Shown: positions 63,916 to 64,000 of the stretch, one piece after another
How positions within the stretch are numbered: position 1 is the stretch's first letter
How the letters are laid out: every line of letters begins with the position of its first letter
Source: Channa striata
Lineage: Eukaryota; Chordata; Actinopteri; Anabantiformes; Channidae
NCBI GenBank assembly: GCA_033026295.1
Contig: JAUPFM010000073.1
Location: 91,920-155,919, forward strand
Direction: 5' to 3'
Length of the DNA: 64,000 nucleotides
Made by a program: the position numbers and the translations under genes
Notes under the pieces: generated by a model
Told to the model about the DNA's origin: nothing
Database searches by the model: none
The model's input: only the letters and a program-made list of their open reading frames with translations

Positions 63916-64000
63916 TGCTTGAATTACATGCATTTACTGTCTTTTAAGGAAACATCCCACAAGCTTATTTTATCATGTCTCTGCTGAGTGGATTTAGGCT

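Larger units (their letters stand above)
1..64000. repeat. Tandem satellite DNA array, ~198-bp monomer, fills whole window
   Basis: A single monomer repeats head to tail in one orientation over the whole window. Fixed landmarks recur about every 193-199 bp: 'gatgcttgaatt', 'acatgcattta', 'gagtggatttaggctaa', 'ggcagacacag', 'gagtttggtgcagaa', 'acaagcttggcttc' and 'ctcgctgagaaaa'. At this spacing about 320-325 copies fit. I found no non-satellite sequence. Long homogeneous arrays with a near-nucleosomal period are typical of eukaryotic centromeric or heterochromatic satellites; that location is inference. Both ends of the window are inside the array, so its full length is unknown. The monomer family is not one I can name, and the species cannot be determined. 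Confidence 0.98.
51791..64000. repeat. Block C: 'gttaaatac' satellite, A-like, with short indels
   Basis: All monomers read 'gttaaatac'. 'aattagaagg' reappears from about 52919 and alternates with 'aataagaagg' and the shortened 'aatagaagg' (for example near 52536, 56413, 57001 and 62226). Monomers are about 193-197 bp. Indels are concentrated in the same islands as block B2. The clean 'gtttatatgttctgctgag' form of block A also returns near 54833, 59870, 60260 and 62967. By these markers block C is closer to block A than to block B, giving an A-B-A-like order over the window. Confidence 0.8.

Noticed and set aside
1..64000. CRISPR array
   Set aside because: The period is about 198 bp with no unique spacers; the variable islands are short variants of the same sequence. 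No cas genes or leader.
1..64000. Ribosomal RNA, 5S or tRNA gene cluster, or rDNA spacer
   Set aside because: No stretch resembles rRNA or tRNA genes, and no T-run terminator or internal promoter pattern recurs with the monomer.
1..64000. Mobile element insertions or LTRs
   Set aside because: No terminal repeats, target-site duplications, poly-A tails or transposase-like frames; breaks in the array are deletions or duplications of the satellite itself.
1..64000. Telomeric or subtelomeric repeats
   Set aside because: No runs of TTAGGG, TTTAGGG or similar; 'tttaggc' occurs only once per monomer as part of the satellite.

Overview
The window is one uninterrupted tandem satellite DNA array. Every stretch I read, from base 1 to base 64000, is the same AT-rich monomer (about 38% G+C in the reference copy) in one orientation. 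It is about 198 bp long (usually 193-199 bp), so roughly 320-325 copies fit. I see no protein-coding gene, RNA gene, transposon, CRISPR array, telomere repeat or unique flanking sequence. A 64-kb monotonous array with higher-order repeats points to a eukaryotic nuclear genome, in centromeric, pericentromeric or other heterochromatic satellite. I do not recognise the monomer as a named satellite and cannot assign a species.

Layout. Block A (1 to about 20400) is the diverse part. Monomers carry base substitutions throughout and are organised into higher-order repeats (HORs). One is a roughly 1245-bp 7-mer containing two internally deleted monomers of about 131 bp, seen as four copies between 4044 and 10250. 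Another is a roughly 1170-bp 6-mer between 14811 and 19700, with an 8-mer and a 5-mer variant. Larger duplications at offsets near 2.6, 5.6 and 12.1 kb overlay these. Block A ends in two deletion junctions at 20190-20202 and 20391-20406.

Block B (about 20405-50400) is a different, more uniform subfamily. It is marked by 'gttcaatac' in place of 'gttaaatac' and by 'aataag' in place of the mostly 'aattag' of block A. Its first part (to about 33890) has 197-199 bp monomers that are nearly identical outside two short islands. Its second part (33890-50400) has shorter monomers (about 193-197 bp), with many one- to few-base indels confined to a few sites. After an interdigitated transition (50400-51790), block C (51790-64000) returns to 'gttaaatac' and mixed 'aattag/aataag' monomers, so the order is A-B-A-like. 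This fits a newer variant expanded inside an older array, or a poorly resolved assembly.

The main caution is that the variable islands in blocks B and C look like blends of the two clean allele types in block A. That is what a long-read consensus averaging over unresolved copies would give. Short open reading frames occur on both strands but are by-products of the monomer. Nothing here supports a gene system; the interest lies in satellite architecture, turnover and sequence reliability.
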